From positions 68,953,916-69,017,915 of the forward strand of contig CM049315.1 in assembly GCA_026874595.1 (NCBI GenBank): 64,000 nucleotides of DNA. Reading direction: 5' to 3'. Source of the stretch: Sipunculus nudus. Its lineage: Eukaryota > Annelida > Sipuncula > Golfingiida > Sipunculidae. Made by a program: the position numbers and the translations under genes. Under the pieces are notes generated by a model. It was given only the letters and a program-made list of their open reading frames with translations. It did no database searches and had not been told where the DNA came from. Shown here piece by piece: positions 1 to 12,700 of the stretch. Each line of letters begins with the position of its first letter. Position 1 is the stretch's first letter.

Positions 1-3000
1 TGAGGTACAGGACATACAGGTAACATGTGAGGTACAGGACATACAGGTATCATGTGTAGTACAGGACATACAGGTAACATGTGAGATACAGGACATACAG
101 GTAACATGTGAGGTACAGGACATACAGGTAACATGTGAGGAACAGGACATACAGGTAACATGTGAGGTAAAGGACATACAGGTAACATGTGAGGTACAGG
201 ACATACAGGTAACATGTGTGGTACAGGACATACAGGTAACATGTGAGGAACAGGACATACAGGTAACATGTGGGGTACAGGACATTCAGGTAACATGTGA
301 GGTACAGGACATACAGGTAACATGTGTGGTACAGGACAAACAGGTAACATGTGTGGTACAGGACGTACAGGTAACATGTGTGGTACAGGACATACAGGTA
401 ACATGTGAAGAACAGGACATACAGGAAACATGTGAGAAACAGGACATACAGGTAACATGTGAGGTACAGGACATACAGGTAACATGTGAGGTACAGGACA
501 TACAGGTAACATGTGTGGTACAGGACAAACAGGTAACATGTGTGGTACAGGACGTACAGGTAACATGTGTGGTACAGGACATACAGGTAACATGTGAAGA
601 ACAGGACATACAGGTAACATGTGAGAAACAGGACATACAGGTAACATGTGTGGTACAGGACATACAGGTAACATGTGAGATACAGGACATACAGGTAACA
701 TGTGAGGTACAGGACATACAGGTAACATGTGAGGAACAGGACATACAGGTAACATGTGAGGTACAGGACATACAGGTAACATGTGAGGAACAGGGCATAC
801 AAGTAACATGTGAGGTACAGGACATACAGGTAACATGTGAGTTACAGGACATACAGGTAACATGTGTGGTACAGGACATACAGGTAACATGTGAGGAACA
901 GGACATACAGGTAACATGTGGGGTACAGGACATTCAGGTAACATGTGAGGTACAGGACATACAGGTAACATGGGTGGCACAGGACATACAGGTAACATGT
1001 GTGGTACAGGACGTACAGGTAACATGTGTGGTACAGGACATACAGGTAACATGTGAAGAACAGGACATACAGGAAACATGTGAGAAACAGGACATACAGG
1101 TAACATGTGAGGTACAGGACATACAGGTAACATGTGAGGCGCAAGACAGACAGGAAACAGGTAGGGTACAGGACATACAGGTAATATGTGAGGTACAGGA
1201 CATACAGGTAACATGTGTGGTACAGGACATACAGGTAACAAGTGAGGAATAGGACATACAGGTATCATGTGAGGTACAGGACATACAGGTAACATGTGAG
1301 GTACAGGACATACAGGTAATATGTGAGGTACAGGACATACAGGTAACATGTGTGGTACAGGACATACAGGTAACAAGTGAGGAATAGGACATACAGGTAA
1401 CATTTGTGGTACAGGACATACAGGTAACATGTGAGGTACAGGACATACAGGTAACATGTGAGTTACAGGATATACAGGTAACATGTGTGGTACAGGACAT
1501 ACAGGTAACATGTGGGGTACAGGACATTCAGGTAACATGTGAGGTACAGGACATACAGGTAAGATGTGTGGTACAGGACATACAGGTAACATGTTTGGTA
1601 CAGGACGTACAGGTAACATGTGTGGTACAGGACACACAGGTAACATGTGAAGAACAGGACATACAGGTAACATGTGAGAAACAGGACATACAGGTAACAT
1701 GTGAGGTACAGGACATACAGGTAACATTTGAGGTACAGGACATACAGGTAACATGTGAGGCGCAAGACAGACAGGAAACAGGTAGGGTACAGGAGATACA
1801 GGTAACATGTGAGAAACAGGACATACAGGTAACATGTGAGGTACAGGACATACAGGTAACATGTGAGGTACAGGACATACAGGTAACATGTGAGGCGCAA
1901 GACAGACAGGAAACAGGTAGGGTACAGGAGATACAGGTAACATGTGAGGTACAGAACATACAGGTAACATGTGAGGTACAGGACATACAGGTAACATGTG
2001 AGGTACAGGACATACAGGTAACATGTGATGTACAGGACATACAGGTAACATGTGAGGTACAGGACATACAGGTAACATGTGAGGTACAGGACATACAGGT
2101 AACATGTGAGGTACAGGACATACAGGTAATATGTGAGGTACAGGACATACAGGTAACATGTGTGGTACAGGACTTACAGGTAACAAGTGAGGAATAGGAC
2201 ATACAGGTAACATTTGAGGTACAGGACATACAGGTAACATGTGAGGTACAGGACATACAGGTAATATGTGAGGTACAGGACATACAGGTAACATTTGAGG
2301 TACAGGACATACAAGTAACATGTGAGGTACAGGACATACAGGTGACATGTGAGGTACAGGACATACATGTAACATGTGAGGTACAGGACATACAGGTAAC
2401 ATTTGAGGTACAGGACATGCAGGTAACATGTGGGGTACAGGACATAGCTGTGAGGTACAGGACATACAGGTAACATGTGAGGTACAGGACATACAAGTAA
2501 CATGTGAGGTACAGGACATACAGGTAACATGTGAGGTACAGGACATACAGGTAACATGTGAGGTACAGGACATACAGGTAACATTTGAGGTACAGGACAT
2601 GCAGGTAACATGTGAGGTACAGGATATAGCTGTGAGGTACAGGACATAGAGGTAACATGTGAGGTACAGGACATACAGTTAACATGTGAGGTACAGGACA
2701 TACAGGTAACATGTGAGGTACAGGACATACAGGTAACATGTGAGGTGCAGGACATGCAGGTAACATGTGAGGTACAGGACATACAGGTAACGTAACATGT
2801 GAGGTACAGGACATACAGGTAACATGTGAGGTACAGGACATACAGGTAACATGTGAGGTACAGGACATTCAGGTAACATGTGAGGTACAGGACATACAGG
2901 TAACATGTGAGGTACATGACATGCAGGTTACATGTGAGGTACAGGACATACAGCTAACATGTGAGGTACAGGGCAAACAGGTAACATGTGAGGTACAGGA

Positions 3001-4150
3001 CATACAGGTAACATGTGTGGTACAGGACATACAGGTAACATGTGAGATACAGGACAAACAGGTAACATGTGAGGTACAGGACATACAGGTAACATGTGAG
3101 TTACAAGACATACAGGTAACATGTGAGGTACAGGATATACAGGTAACATGTGAGGTACAGGAGATACAGGTAACATGTGAGGTACAGGACATACAGGTAA
3201 CATGTGAGGAACAGGACATACAGGTAACATGTGAGGTACAGGACATACAGGTAACATGTGAGGCGCAAGACAGACAGGAAACAGGTAGGGTACAGGACAT
3301 ACAGGTAACATGTGAGGTACAGGACATAAATGTAACATGTGAGGTACAGGACATACAGGTAACATGTGAGGTAAAGGACATACAGGTAACATGTGAGGTA
3401 CAGGACATACAGGTTACATGTGAGTTACAGGACATACAGGTAACATGTGAGTTACAGGACATACAGGTAACATGTGAGGTAACGGACATACAGGTAACAT
3501 GTGAGGTACATAACATACAGGTAACATGTGAGGTACAGGACATACAGGTAACATGTGAGGTACAGGACATACAGGTAACATGTGAGGTACAGGACATACA
3601 GGTAACATGTGAGGTACAGGACATGCAGGTAACATGTGAGGAACAGGACATACAGGTAACATGTGAGGTACAGGACATACAGGTAACATGTGAGGCGCAA
3701 GATAGACAGGAAACAGGTAGGGTACAGGACATACAGGTAACATGTGAGGTACAGGACATTCAGGTAACATGTGAGTTACAGGACATACAGGTAACATGTG
3801 AGATACAGGACATATAGGTAACATGTGAGGTACAGGACATACAGGTAACATGTGAGGTACAGGACATACAGGTAACATGTGAGGTACAGGACATACAGGT
3901 AACATGTGAGGTAAAGGACATACAGGTAACATGTGAGGTACAGGACATACAGGTAACATGTGAGGTACAGGACATACAGGTAACATGTGAGGCGCAAGAC
4001 AGACAGGAAACAGGTAGGGTACAGGACATAGAGGTAACATGTGAGGTACAGAACATACAGGTAACATGTGAGTTACAGGACATACATGTAGCATGTGGGG
4101 AACAGAACAGATAAGTAATAGGTGAGGTACACAACACACAGATAACAGGT
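1..4150. repeat. Minisatellite, 27-bp unit, about 150 copies
   Basis: A 27-bp unit containing the core ACAGGACATACAGGTAACAT followed by GTGAGGT repeats almost without interruption, and the array starts before the window does. Units differ mainly by substitutions (GAGGT, GTGGT, GAGAT, GAGAA, GAGTT starts), with few indels, for example near 2443 and 2788. Because 27 is a multiple of three and most units lack stops, long open frames exist in several frames on both strands. On the plus strand the frame reads a nine-residue VQDIQVTCE-like repeat. No signal peptide, unique flanking exon or splice context is visible, so I treat it as non-coding satellite DNA. The right end decays gradually over about 4080-4170. 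Confidence 0.97.
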
Positions 4151-4184
4151 ATGGTACAAGACCAGCAGGTAACATGTGTTTGGC

Positions 4185-4345
4185 ATTTGTATGAAAGACT
4201 AGTGACACAATTTGCAATTGTTTTCGAGTGCCGTCCATCTGTCCGTTTGCTTTGGTTAAAAATCGGTCATATCTCGATCATCCGTGGATGGGTGTATAAG
4301 CCTGAAATTTTGCATGTTTATCCGTCTTGGATAGCTTTGTTGTAG
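4185..4345 (+). repeat. Diverged single copy of the GGCGCC dispersed repeat
   Basis: This stretch shares the order of motifs seen in the 57.6-58.7 kb repeat: CGTCCATCTGTCCGTTTG, then CATATCTCG, then CTGAAATTTTGCATGT, then TTGGATAGCTTTG. It abuts the end of the minisatellite. No coding potential is convincing. It is probably an old member of a dispersed molluscan-type repeat family, without the palindromic AGGTGGCGCCACCT core. Confidence 0.6.
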
Positions 4346-4799
4346 ACCAGACAGCTTACAAAATGCAAAGGGATATACGAGGGCTCAATTTGATATTATG
4401 CAAGCATTTTCTAGTTCAAACAAGTACGATTTGTGTCTCTCAACAAATAACCAGCTGTAATTTCTTATTTTAATAAAACAAAAAAAAAAATGTAAAAAAT
4501 GGAGAAGTATGTGGACGGTGGTCTTGCACAGCTGATAGAGCTATCCATTGTCTAAAAGCTTACCAAATTTAAAAAAATAAACTATGCAACCATTACTCCG
4601 ATATCTGATTAAAGTATAAATTTCAGGCGTAAATTAGCTGCCACAAGTTTTATTGGAAAATGTGTCCGCAGCAGCTGTGAAGAACTCATTGGACAGAATT
4701 TCCTTCATAATTTCAATGGTGTTGCGTACATATTTATTTTATATATTAATTTAATACACCAAAAGTCAAAATTTTTAACATTTCGTTGGTTTTATGTCC
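4346..4799. other. Intergenic, nothing recognised
   Basis: AT-rich sequence with short A-runs. I see no convincing exon, RNA gene or repeat. Confidence 0.5.
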
Positions 4800-4804
4800 A
4801 TTTA

Positions 4805-5040
4805 ACATTAACAAAAAACTTTAACTGGACGTTGGAAAATGTTTAAACAACTTATACTGCATGGTTGTTCAGTGCTTAAACAACTTTAACTAAATGTTGG
4901 TAAAATGTTTAAACAACTTTACTGGATGGTGGAAATGTTTGAAAAACTTTAGCTAGATGGTGGTAAAATGTTTAAACAACTGAAACAAGATGATGGTAAA
5001 ATGTTAACACAACTTAAACTGGATGGTAGTGAAAATTTTA
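4805..5040. repeat. Short tandem repeat, unit about 36 bp
   Basis: About six degenerate units built around AATGTTTAAACAACTTTAAC followed by a TGGATGGTGGTAA-like segment. Copies differ by substitutions and small indels. A 61-aa open frame at 4968-5153 overlaps it and looks incidental. Confidence 0.75.
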
Positions 5041-5830
5041 GTTCAGCTGAAAGTCATCTGTGCTATAGCGAACACTCTTTGTCCGTTAACAAGGCAAAAT
5101 TCGAAACCGCTGGACCTAGAAACTTCAAACTGAATACCTATATAGGTCCATAAAACATCTCCTTGAAATTAAGTCACTGCGACCTATATTCTCTGAGCTA
5201 TGGGGCTCGTCAGTACCCCCCCGGTATAATTAAAAATTTGATACAAACGCTCCAGTATCCGCTTAACCAGGGGCGTGTTTAGATGGGGGCGCAATAGGCG
5301 CACCCCCCTTAAAATCTGTTCTATTTTTAGGAGGCACCCAATTTCGTTAATTGTCAGGAAACCTTTTGCAAAATAAGCTCACATAGTCGTATTTGTAAGG
5401 CCCTGGCCTTAGTTAAAACTTGACTAACTTTAAAAGTATAGGATGACACCTTTAGTGGCTATGATGGATCATACAAAATCCTCATTGGAAGCTGCTCCTC
5501 ATCTAAAGGACATGTCGTGTTATGCATGGAGCACGACAGTCCTAGTCAATAGATACCCACTTCTATGATTGGTTCAGGTAACGTCAGTGTGTGGTGGTCA
5601 ATCCCCCCCCCCCCCCCCCGTGGTTTATCTAACTAAAAGCAGGTCCTATGAAAGGTGGGGTCAGCAGGCACAAGGTACCGGAACCGAACGGGAACAAGGG
5701 GGCCCAGATCGACCAGGAATTTTCTATAGAGTAGAAAAATATGTTTGGAAATGTGAAAGTCTCATATAGTTTTTTAGTTAGGCGACCTCTCCGAGGGTCC
5801 GGGTCGGTAAGGTGTGCACTGAAAACAAAG
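5041..5830. other. Intergenic with a 17-base C run at 5603-5619
   Basis: No gene recognised. A 66-aa plus-strand open frame at 5569-5769 reads through the C run and has no recognisable domain. Confidence 0.5.
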
Positions 5831-5837
5831 GATTGAC

Positions 5838-5985
5838 AAATCGACAACTTTAGGGTTGTCAAATGGGTTTACCTAAAACAACGTCCCAGGTTGTCAAAAT
5901 TTCAATTTGACAACCCTCTACGGTTGTAAAAAGGGTTGTCAAATGTTTGCTGTGACAACCTATGGGTTGTCATGGACCTGTCAGG
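5838..5985. repeat. Cluster of GGTTGTCA / TGACAACC inverted motifs
   Basis: Within about 150 bp the octamer GGTTGTCA or its complement, or a one-base variant, occurs repeatedly (for example AGGGTTGTCAAATGGG, CAGGTTGTCAAAA, TTGACAACCCTC, AAGGGTTGTCAAATG, GTGACAACCTATGGGTTGTC). Several can pair as hairpins. It ends just before a (CT)n(TA)n microsatellite. The function is unknown. It could be part of a foldback element. Confidence 0.6.
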
Positions 5986-5993
5986 TTCATCCG

Positions 5994-5997
<4 letters not shown>

Positions 5998-6060
<63 letters not shown>
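5998..6060. repeat. Compound (CT)n(TA)n microsatellite
   Basis: Uninterrupted CT repeats run into TA repeats. The open frame of alternating Ile/Tyr and Arg/Glu across it is an artefact. Confidence 0.95.
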
Positions 6061-6064
<4 letters not shown>

Positions 6065-8915
6065 ATAATAATAATAATTACAGACATTTTCAAGTAAAAC
6101 GTATATTTATTAAAACCAAGTGGTCGTGTAACTTGTGATACGTGTATTTGTCTGCAACAGTTTTACGACTGATTATTCCTTACACTGTGTTTCAGTGTTC
6201 ATATAGAGTAAATGTGTTGCTTTTTTATATCGTCATCCACCTTGGCTTCCATTCTGGCAAGTAGTTTACAACTCCAAGGATTGGTTGACATGTCCTATAT
6301 AAGGCGAAAGGAATGCACATCATGTTTGCCATTTGTAAAGCATGTGTACGAAGTTTTTAATCTATACTGAGGGACCTATATTTAAGGACCTGTACCGGCC
6401 AGGAATTTCCAATAGGACCCAATGAAATGTTTGAAATATAAAAGTCTTATTTAGTTTTATTTTAGCCTAGGAATTCCCAATAAGGCACAAGATGCTTAAG
6501 TCACGTGTTTTACGAAAAGTAAATTTAAGAGTTTCTAATAGTGAGTAATCCAAAGGGATCGAGTAATCCCTGGCCCGTCAGGAGTTTCCTACGTAAAGAA
6601 CACCAGAAAATACTTGAATTGTGAAAATCTCTTTTAGCTTTTATGTCAACTTGCATTTAGTTAGCTGTCATTAGGACGACTCAAACAGGCCCGCCCGGCT
6701 CGGGCTTTGTCTTCTATAGAGGGCCCAGTTAAACGCTTATTTGTTAATGCGGAACTTTGTGTTTTCTCTTTGGTTTTAGCTTATAGCTTTTATCGGAAGT
6801 GGTCGGAAGGGCCTATGGAATCCGGGGGCCCAGGAGTTCCCAAGGGCACAAGAACAGACTTTACGATGAAGTCTCAAATTTAAGTATCCCCTTTTTTCTT
6901 AAGAAGTTCAAACCCGTTGGGTCCAAAGGGCCTTGATGGACCAGAAGTTCTTAGTGCCTATTAGAATGCATTGAAATTGTAATCTTTCGTTCCGGAAGTA
7001 CATGCCATTTTTCCAATTTATTCATTTACGCTGTTTTAAGTTTAGATCAGGTAGGCAGATAAATGTAGGTTAGATGCTTTTGTTGAGTGTTCATGAATAT
7101 AATCATTCAAAACACCAAATTTAATTATTTATTCACGTTGAATATAAAACATGCGTGGGTTCATGGAGGTTCGCTTTTATTTTGTTTATAAATACCGTGC
7201 TCTGTATATTGTATATAGATCCCATGCTGTATATATTGTCAATTATCATCTTACCACGAACCGATATAGCTTTCTATTATTGTGAAAACCAAATATGGAT
7301 GCGTTTGAGATGCAAATATTAATGATTCAAATTCATTCCGGCAAATGTAGGTCTGGTCTTATTTATTACTAAACATTTTTATTATACATGGTGAATGTCC
7401 CCAGAAAGTAAACATCCTTCAATCTGTTTGATGGAATATGTTGCAAGCAGATATATAAAAACTGTGAGCTACTGTATATAAAAAAGAAAAAGGTAATCAC
7501 TGAATCACAGTAGTCATCCTGTCACTTCCACTGCCTATCTTACTTCTGTCAAAGTATGTAACAGTCTGACGCATTTGCACTCGCCATGGCTACAGCGGCA
7601 CTATTTTAACCCCTTATTATGTTCCTGTAAATGTTTTTTATTCTTCCAGGTTTCAATTGGTTTTGTTGTTATTGTGATCTTATTGTTGTTGATAGTACAC
7701 ATAGCATGAGAGACACAGATTGTTGTGTGCGTAACCTTTTGTAAGTTGCTTGCCTTGAGGTTATAGGGATGCCTTCTAAGACCTGCATTTATGACTTATT
7801 TTTGTTTAGCACGGTGGATATAGTATATATATGAGGATATACGTGACATTAAATGTAGAAAAATCATGCATCCCTCTATTACAGACAATAAACAGAATTT
7901 AAACAGGATTTAAACAGAATAAAGAGTTTATCACTTGGCAAACATTCGGTCACAGGAAGCTTACCTATTTTTTGCGCCTGTGTACAGCTTAAATATATGT
8001 ATTGATTGAAAAGAATAAAAGTCCAAAAATGTTCTCAATATAAATAATGTCATGTATGGTGGACCAGAATCCGGGGGGGGGGGCATATAGACCCCCCACC
8101 CCCCACCACCAAGTCCTTTTATCTGTGGACTGGGGATAAAAGTTATATTTCAACTGTATACATTTTATAAAATAATATATTTATATATTTAATTATATGT
8201 AATAAAAAATGATTCAATTGAACAAATGTGTAAAATACTTGTATGTCAACAGTTAATCAAAAAGCCAACTAATGATCATGGTAATAGTACAAATCATTTA
8301 TTCACAAACTGCTCACATGCTTCTGTTTCAACATTAGGAAACGCATGGTCAGGTCACAAAATATTATTTGCAACAATTTCTGGCTAATCAATACAAACCA
8401 ATCATATGAACCAACCATGGCCTATATTACTTCTTCCCCTCACACTTTGTCTCCATTTGATATTATTTAAGATTTTTACCATCAAGGTCAACTTCAGCTG
8501 AGCACAGTGACCCGCTGGTCCCTTGTTCATTTTCAGTATCTCAAAATATCTGATACAAGAAAATCTGCCCATCCCCTTTTCATCGATTAAAATTAATCCC
8601 ACCTAAAAAGTCATCAAAAATTCACTGTTATTTAAAATGTGAATGTTCTTTTTTTCTGCCTCGTTAAAGTCTACATGATCCCACGCAACTGAATTATAAT
8701 GCAATTGTGGCACTATAACAATATAGCAAATAAATCTCTTTTTGACATTTAATTGTGTCAAATTTCAGAAAATATTTTCAATTCCTAATCGTGCTAAATG
8801 GGTAATCCAAATATCACAATCTATTTGTGAAATTGACATTATATGCATGTTGACAAGTTAACCAAAACAGTTTACATTAAAATTTACCTGAGTTGAGCTG
8901 TATTACTCCTATTAT
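6061..8915. other. Intergenic, no gene recognised
   Basis: Almost 3 kb with no long open frame and no recognisable element. A G11 run lies at 8073-8083. Short frames such as 8402-8602 (minus) resemble no family I know. Confidence 0.5.
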
Positions 8916-8917
8916 AA

Positions 8918-8918
8918 C

Positions 8919-8969
<51 letters not shown>

Positions 8970-8971
8970 CT
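8918..8971. repeat. (ATT)n microsatellite
   Basis: About 17 ATT units. They are followed by TTTATATAGCGCAAATGG, a motif that often sits near SINE or LINE 3' ends in animal genomes, but no SINE body is evident. Confidence 0.9.
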
Positions 8972-8989
8972 TTATTTATATAGCGCAAA

Positions 8990-9595
8990 TGGACTTTATA
9001 TTTTCTGTGCGCTCACATATAAAAACAAAAATAAGATTTGAGGTACTATTAAACACACTTAATATACATTCATAGTTTGTTACAGCATTCAATATTACAT
9101 TGTTTAAAAAAATTGAAATGTGTATGTTAAATTAATAATAACAGTTTCAGTAAAAGCAGCTGAACACCTAAATTACAGTTTTTTTTTCTAAAATAAAGTT
9201 TGTGAAATTGGTTCTCGGCTAGCCAATGGTAACTCATTCCATGTCAGATGGGGGATTTTACGGAGCCACAGGGTTGACATATAGAACAAAGATTATGGAA
9301 GTATTGTAATACAGTGGTAGAGTGCAGCATTTTCTGTAAAGTTGTCAAAATCGTAAATGTGATTCTCTGCCTCACAGGGAGCGCGTGCAGATCTCTTCGG
9401 GAGCCTTGCTGCATTGTTCTGGGTCAACTCCAGTTTGTGGAAAGGCTTCCCGGAGGCTCCCAAGAGGCATTATGATAGTCAAGGCGGGACGGGATTAGCA
9501 GTAATTGCCTTTGGGTATGCCTCCGTTGTCAAGTTATGTTTGACCTTAAAGTTACGCCCGATGTTATAGTACATACTACGTGTTACAACCTTCAC
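8990..9595. other. Intergenic, nothing firm
   Basis: AT-rich up to about 9350, then a more GC-balanced stretch that may be the decayed upstream part of the gypsy pol fragment. I cannot align it to a domain. Confidence 0.4.
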
Positions 9596-11055
9596 TTGGT
9601 CATCCAAAGTGGCTCCAGGATTCTTGCGCGGGTCCCAATGGTTCTCTTCTTTGGACCTCCAGAGTTGTACTCCTTTTGTTAAATAACTGTACCTGTTCGA
9701 GTACACCCGTATGCCATTCGGGCTCTGTAGAGCTCCAGCAACTGCCCAAAGGGCCATGGAGTTTTGTGCCTGGTTTTGCAGAAGTTGCCACTACTTTGAT
9801 TGATCTAATGGCGAAGGGGACGGGGTTACATTTGGGGAAACAAAAGAACGTGCATTCCACTAGCTTTTATATTGTCCCACTTTAACTCAACATACTTATT
9901 TGTTTTTAATACAGACGCTTCTCACACTAGTTTTGGTGCTGTATTATATCAGGTGCAAGAAGGGGAGAAAGGTGTCGTCGCTTATGTCAGCTTGCCACCA
10001 AAGCCCTCACACCAAAGATATGGTGTCACACAGCGATAACTTTCTTCCATTATCTGCTAAATAGACGGTTTGTGGTAAGAACTGATCATAATAGCCTTGC
10101 CTGGTTCAAAGCGCCTCCAGGACAACGTGCCCTCTGGCTGTAAAACCAAAATCGGTTCTCCATTGTATTAGAGCATAGAGCTGGTAAGCGACACGGCAAT
10201 GTGGATAAATTAAGTCGGCAAATTACATCCGGTGATGATCAGTGCGATTGGTACCAGGCATGAAGGAATCTCCAATAAGTATAAAATGGCTATTCGTCTC
10301 AAAGCCCTGTCGTTTCACAGATCGGGTTCGGCTCTCGATTGGCATGGCTTGGTCTTCACTGCTGGGATCGGTGAAGGGAATGTAGGTTGCTTCTGCCTTT
10401 ATGGCTGTTGGTGCTGTGGCTTTCCTGTAAAGTCGCCGGTGCGGGTTAAACATCAGCGGTCTCTCGCGGCTTTCTGCTTGGCTTGGTGGCATCGCGTCTG
10501 TTGGCTCTGCGAAGTATGCTTAAGGAGCGCACATGGCTGGATCTTTGACCACAGCTACCTGTTGCTGCTCGACATGCGAAAATGAACTTATATCAATTGG
10601 TACCCTATCGAGGTTGTAAACACTGCTGAAGATTACATGAACAAGGCCCAGGTATGACGAAGGCGATTATTTTGTTCCTCTATTAAATCGAATTGTCACC
10701 CAAGTCTCTGCTTTCCCCGCAAATACCGAGTTAAACGGTTCAGACAAATCCTCCCCTCCCCCAATACTCCTGTAGAGAACTTAGAGATATCCAGCTGAAG
10801 GGTCCAGAAATCATTGTACTTCATACATGGACGGCGCAAGATAAGTTTCAATCTGGGGAAGCGATCATATTAGAAGGCCAAGCTGTAAGGAACTATTGGA
10901 CCTGCTGGTCTCAAATTGAGAAGCAGAATGGAGTACTGTAATATCTGTTGGAGGTAACTGCAGATGGAAGTTCCCTGAAACTCTTAGTACAACAACCATT
11001 GAAGAAGTATTTAGAGCTTTCCACGACCTGAAAGGTTCAGGTAATCAATGCTATC
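9596..11055 (+). mobile_element. Decayed Ty3/gypsy pol fragment (RT, RNase H, pre-integrase)
   Basis: Joining frames across lesions gives Ty3/gypsy landmarks in the right order. RT motif A (WFSSLDLQS) lies near 9635-9670. YTRMPFGLCRAPAT, the block just before the YxDD motif, lies near 9695-9745. RNase H-like sequence (FGAVLYQ, then VVRTDHNSLAWFKAPPGQ, then EHRAGKRHGN) spans about 9920-10220. A linker resembling the pre-integrase region (KGPEI and downstream) spans about 10780-11010. Many in-frame stops and frameshifts make it a pseudogene. No LTRs or target duplication were found. Both ends are truncated, the right one by an AT microsatellite. Confidence 0.78.
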
Positions 11056-11169
11056 ATTAAACAATGCCAGAGTAAAGCATTTGTATGATTGGATATTGCA
11101 TGAGGGAAGAAGGCATGTATGGCCAAGCGTGCTCCGCTGCAAAGTTTTCACCAATGGATCGAATACCCC

Positions 11170-11219
<50 letters not shown>

Positions 11220-11262
11220 TATACATATATATATATTATTTATTTATAAATATATAATTGCT
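11170..11262. repeat. (TA)n microsatellite with degenerate AT tail
   Basis: TA dinucleotide run followed by ATAAATATATA-type sequence. It marks the right truncation of the gypsy fragment and the 3' side of a SINE fragment, as at 59.8 kb. Confidence 0.9.
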
Positions 11263-11384
11263 CTTGTGATTTGACCTTTCATTTACTTTTTCAAGAATAA
11301 AAAAAAATATATGTACGATTTCTTACTCCAGTCTTAAAGTAAGACCAAATTCCGTTCAGAAATAATTGTCATAATAATATTGAC

Positions 11385-11500
11385 GGTATTATCTGGAACG
11401 GAGGAAACCAGAGATGTTGGCGTTCGGTAGTCTGCAGGGGTAGAGGAAACAGTAGGACCCGGAGAAAATCACCAATCTTGGACGGGCTACTGCACTGCTA
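11385..11500 (-). mobile_element. SINE fragment (body only)
   Basis: Matches the body of the SINEs at 22.2 kb and 59.9 kb: GGCGTTCGGTAGTCTGCAG, then GAGGAAAC, then ACCCGGAGAAAATCACC, then TTGGACGGGC. The tRNA-like head with its B box is missing. Oriented by the complete copies, the element reads on the minus strand. Confidence 0.75.
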
Positions 11501-11549
11501 CTTTTTTATTTGGACTGAGATAGTTGAGACTGGGAGAATGTAGGCACAT

Positions 11550-12700
11550 TCACTACGAATACGAGAGAGGAGAATAAAGGAACGTATACTAATACCATCA
11601 GGTATTAATTAGAAGAACATGTACTACTAATACAAGAGATAAAAAAAGAGGAACGTATAATACTAATACAAGAGATGAAAAAAGAGGAACGTATACTACT
11701 AACAGGAGAGAGGAGAAAAGAGGAACGTATACTACTAATAGAAAAGAGGAGAAAAGAGGAAGGAATACTACTTATACGAAAGAGGAAAACAGGGGAACGT
11801 ATACTACTAATATGAGAGAGGGGAATAGAACGTGTACTACTAATACGATACTGCCGAATTTGGAAGGTGTACTAATAATACGAGAGAGGAGAATACAGAA
11901 ACGTGTACTACCAATACGATAGAGGAGAAAAGAGGAAGCTGTACTACTGATACGAGATAGGGTAATAGAGAAACATGCACTACTACAGCGAGAGGGGAGA
12001 ACAGAGGAACGTGCTATACCGATACGAGAGAGGAGAACAGAGGAAGGTGCACTACTGATACGAGAGAAGGGAATAAAGGAACGTTTACTACTAATACGTG
12101 AGAGGAGGAGAGAGGGAGTTTTACTGCCAATACGAGAGAGGAGAATAGAGAAACATGTACTATTAATAAGAGACAGGAGAATAGTGGAAGGTATAATGCT
12201 GCTACAACAGAGGAGAATATCGGAACGTATACTAATAACCTCACGGGGAAAATAGGCTAACATGCACCACTAATACGATACAGGATAATAGAGGAACGTG
12301 TACTTCTAATACATGAGAAGAGAATAGAGGAACGTGTACTAGTAATAAATGAGAAGAGAATAGGAGAACGTGTACAACTAACAAGAGAAAGGATAATAGA
12401 GGAACATGTGCTGCTACTACCAGCGAGGAGAACAAGGTAACGTGTACTACTGACAGAACAGAGGAGAAAAGAGGAAGTGTACTACTAATACGAGAGAGGA
12501 AAACAGAGGAACATACACTACTAAAATTTTAGAGGAGATTAAAGGAACATGCACTACAAATACGAGAGAGGAAAACAGACTAACATGCACTACTAATACG
12601 ATAGAGAAGACATGCACTTTTAAAATGAGAGAGATGAATTGAAAAAAAAGTCCACTACTTAAACGAGGAGAGAATAGAGGAATGTGTACTAGTAATACGA
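11550..12700. repeat. Minisatellite, unit about 36 bp, about 30 degenerate copies
   Basis: Degenerate repeats of ACTACTAATACGAGAGAGGA followed by GAATAGAGGAACGTGT. Unit length varies by small indels, but 12-codon periodicity leaves open frames on the minus strand (repeated LLSRIGST-like peptide, 11772-12435). These frames lack any non-repeat context and look incidental. Purine-rich derivatives continue to about 13120. Confidence 0.9.

Noticed and set aside
1-4150. CRISPR array
   Set aside because: Units are contiguous with no unique spacers, and the genome is eukaryotic.
50-4238. Many long open frames on both strands in the first 4 kb
   Set aside because: They all read the same 27-bp repeat in different frames. 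The period is a multiple of three and units lack stops, so open frames are expected without coding.
9479-9860. Minus-strand frames of 86-92 residues
   Set aside because: Antisense shadows of the gypsy reverse-transcriptase fragment.
11772-12435. Hydrophobic repetitive minus-strand proteins
   Set aside because: They translate the 36-bp minisatellite and have no unique sequence.
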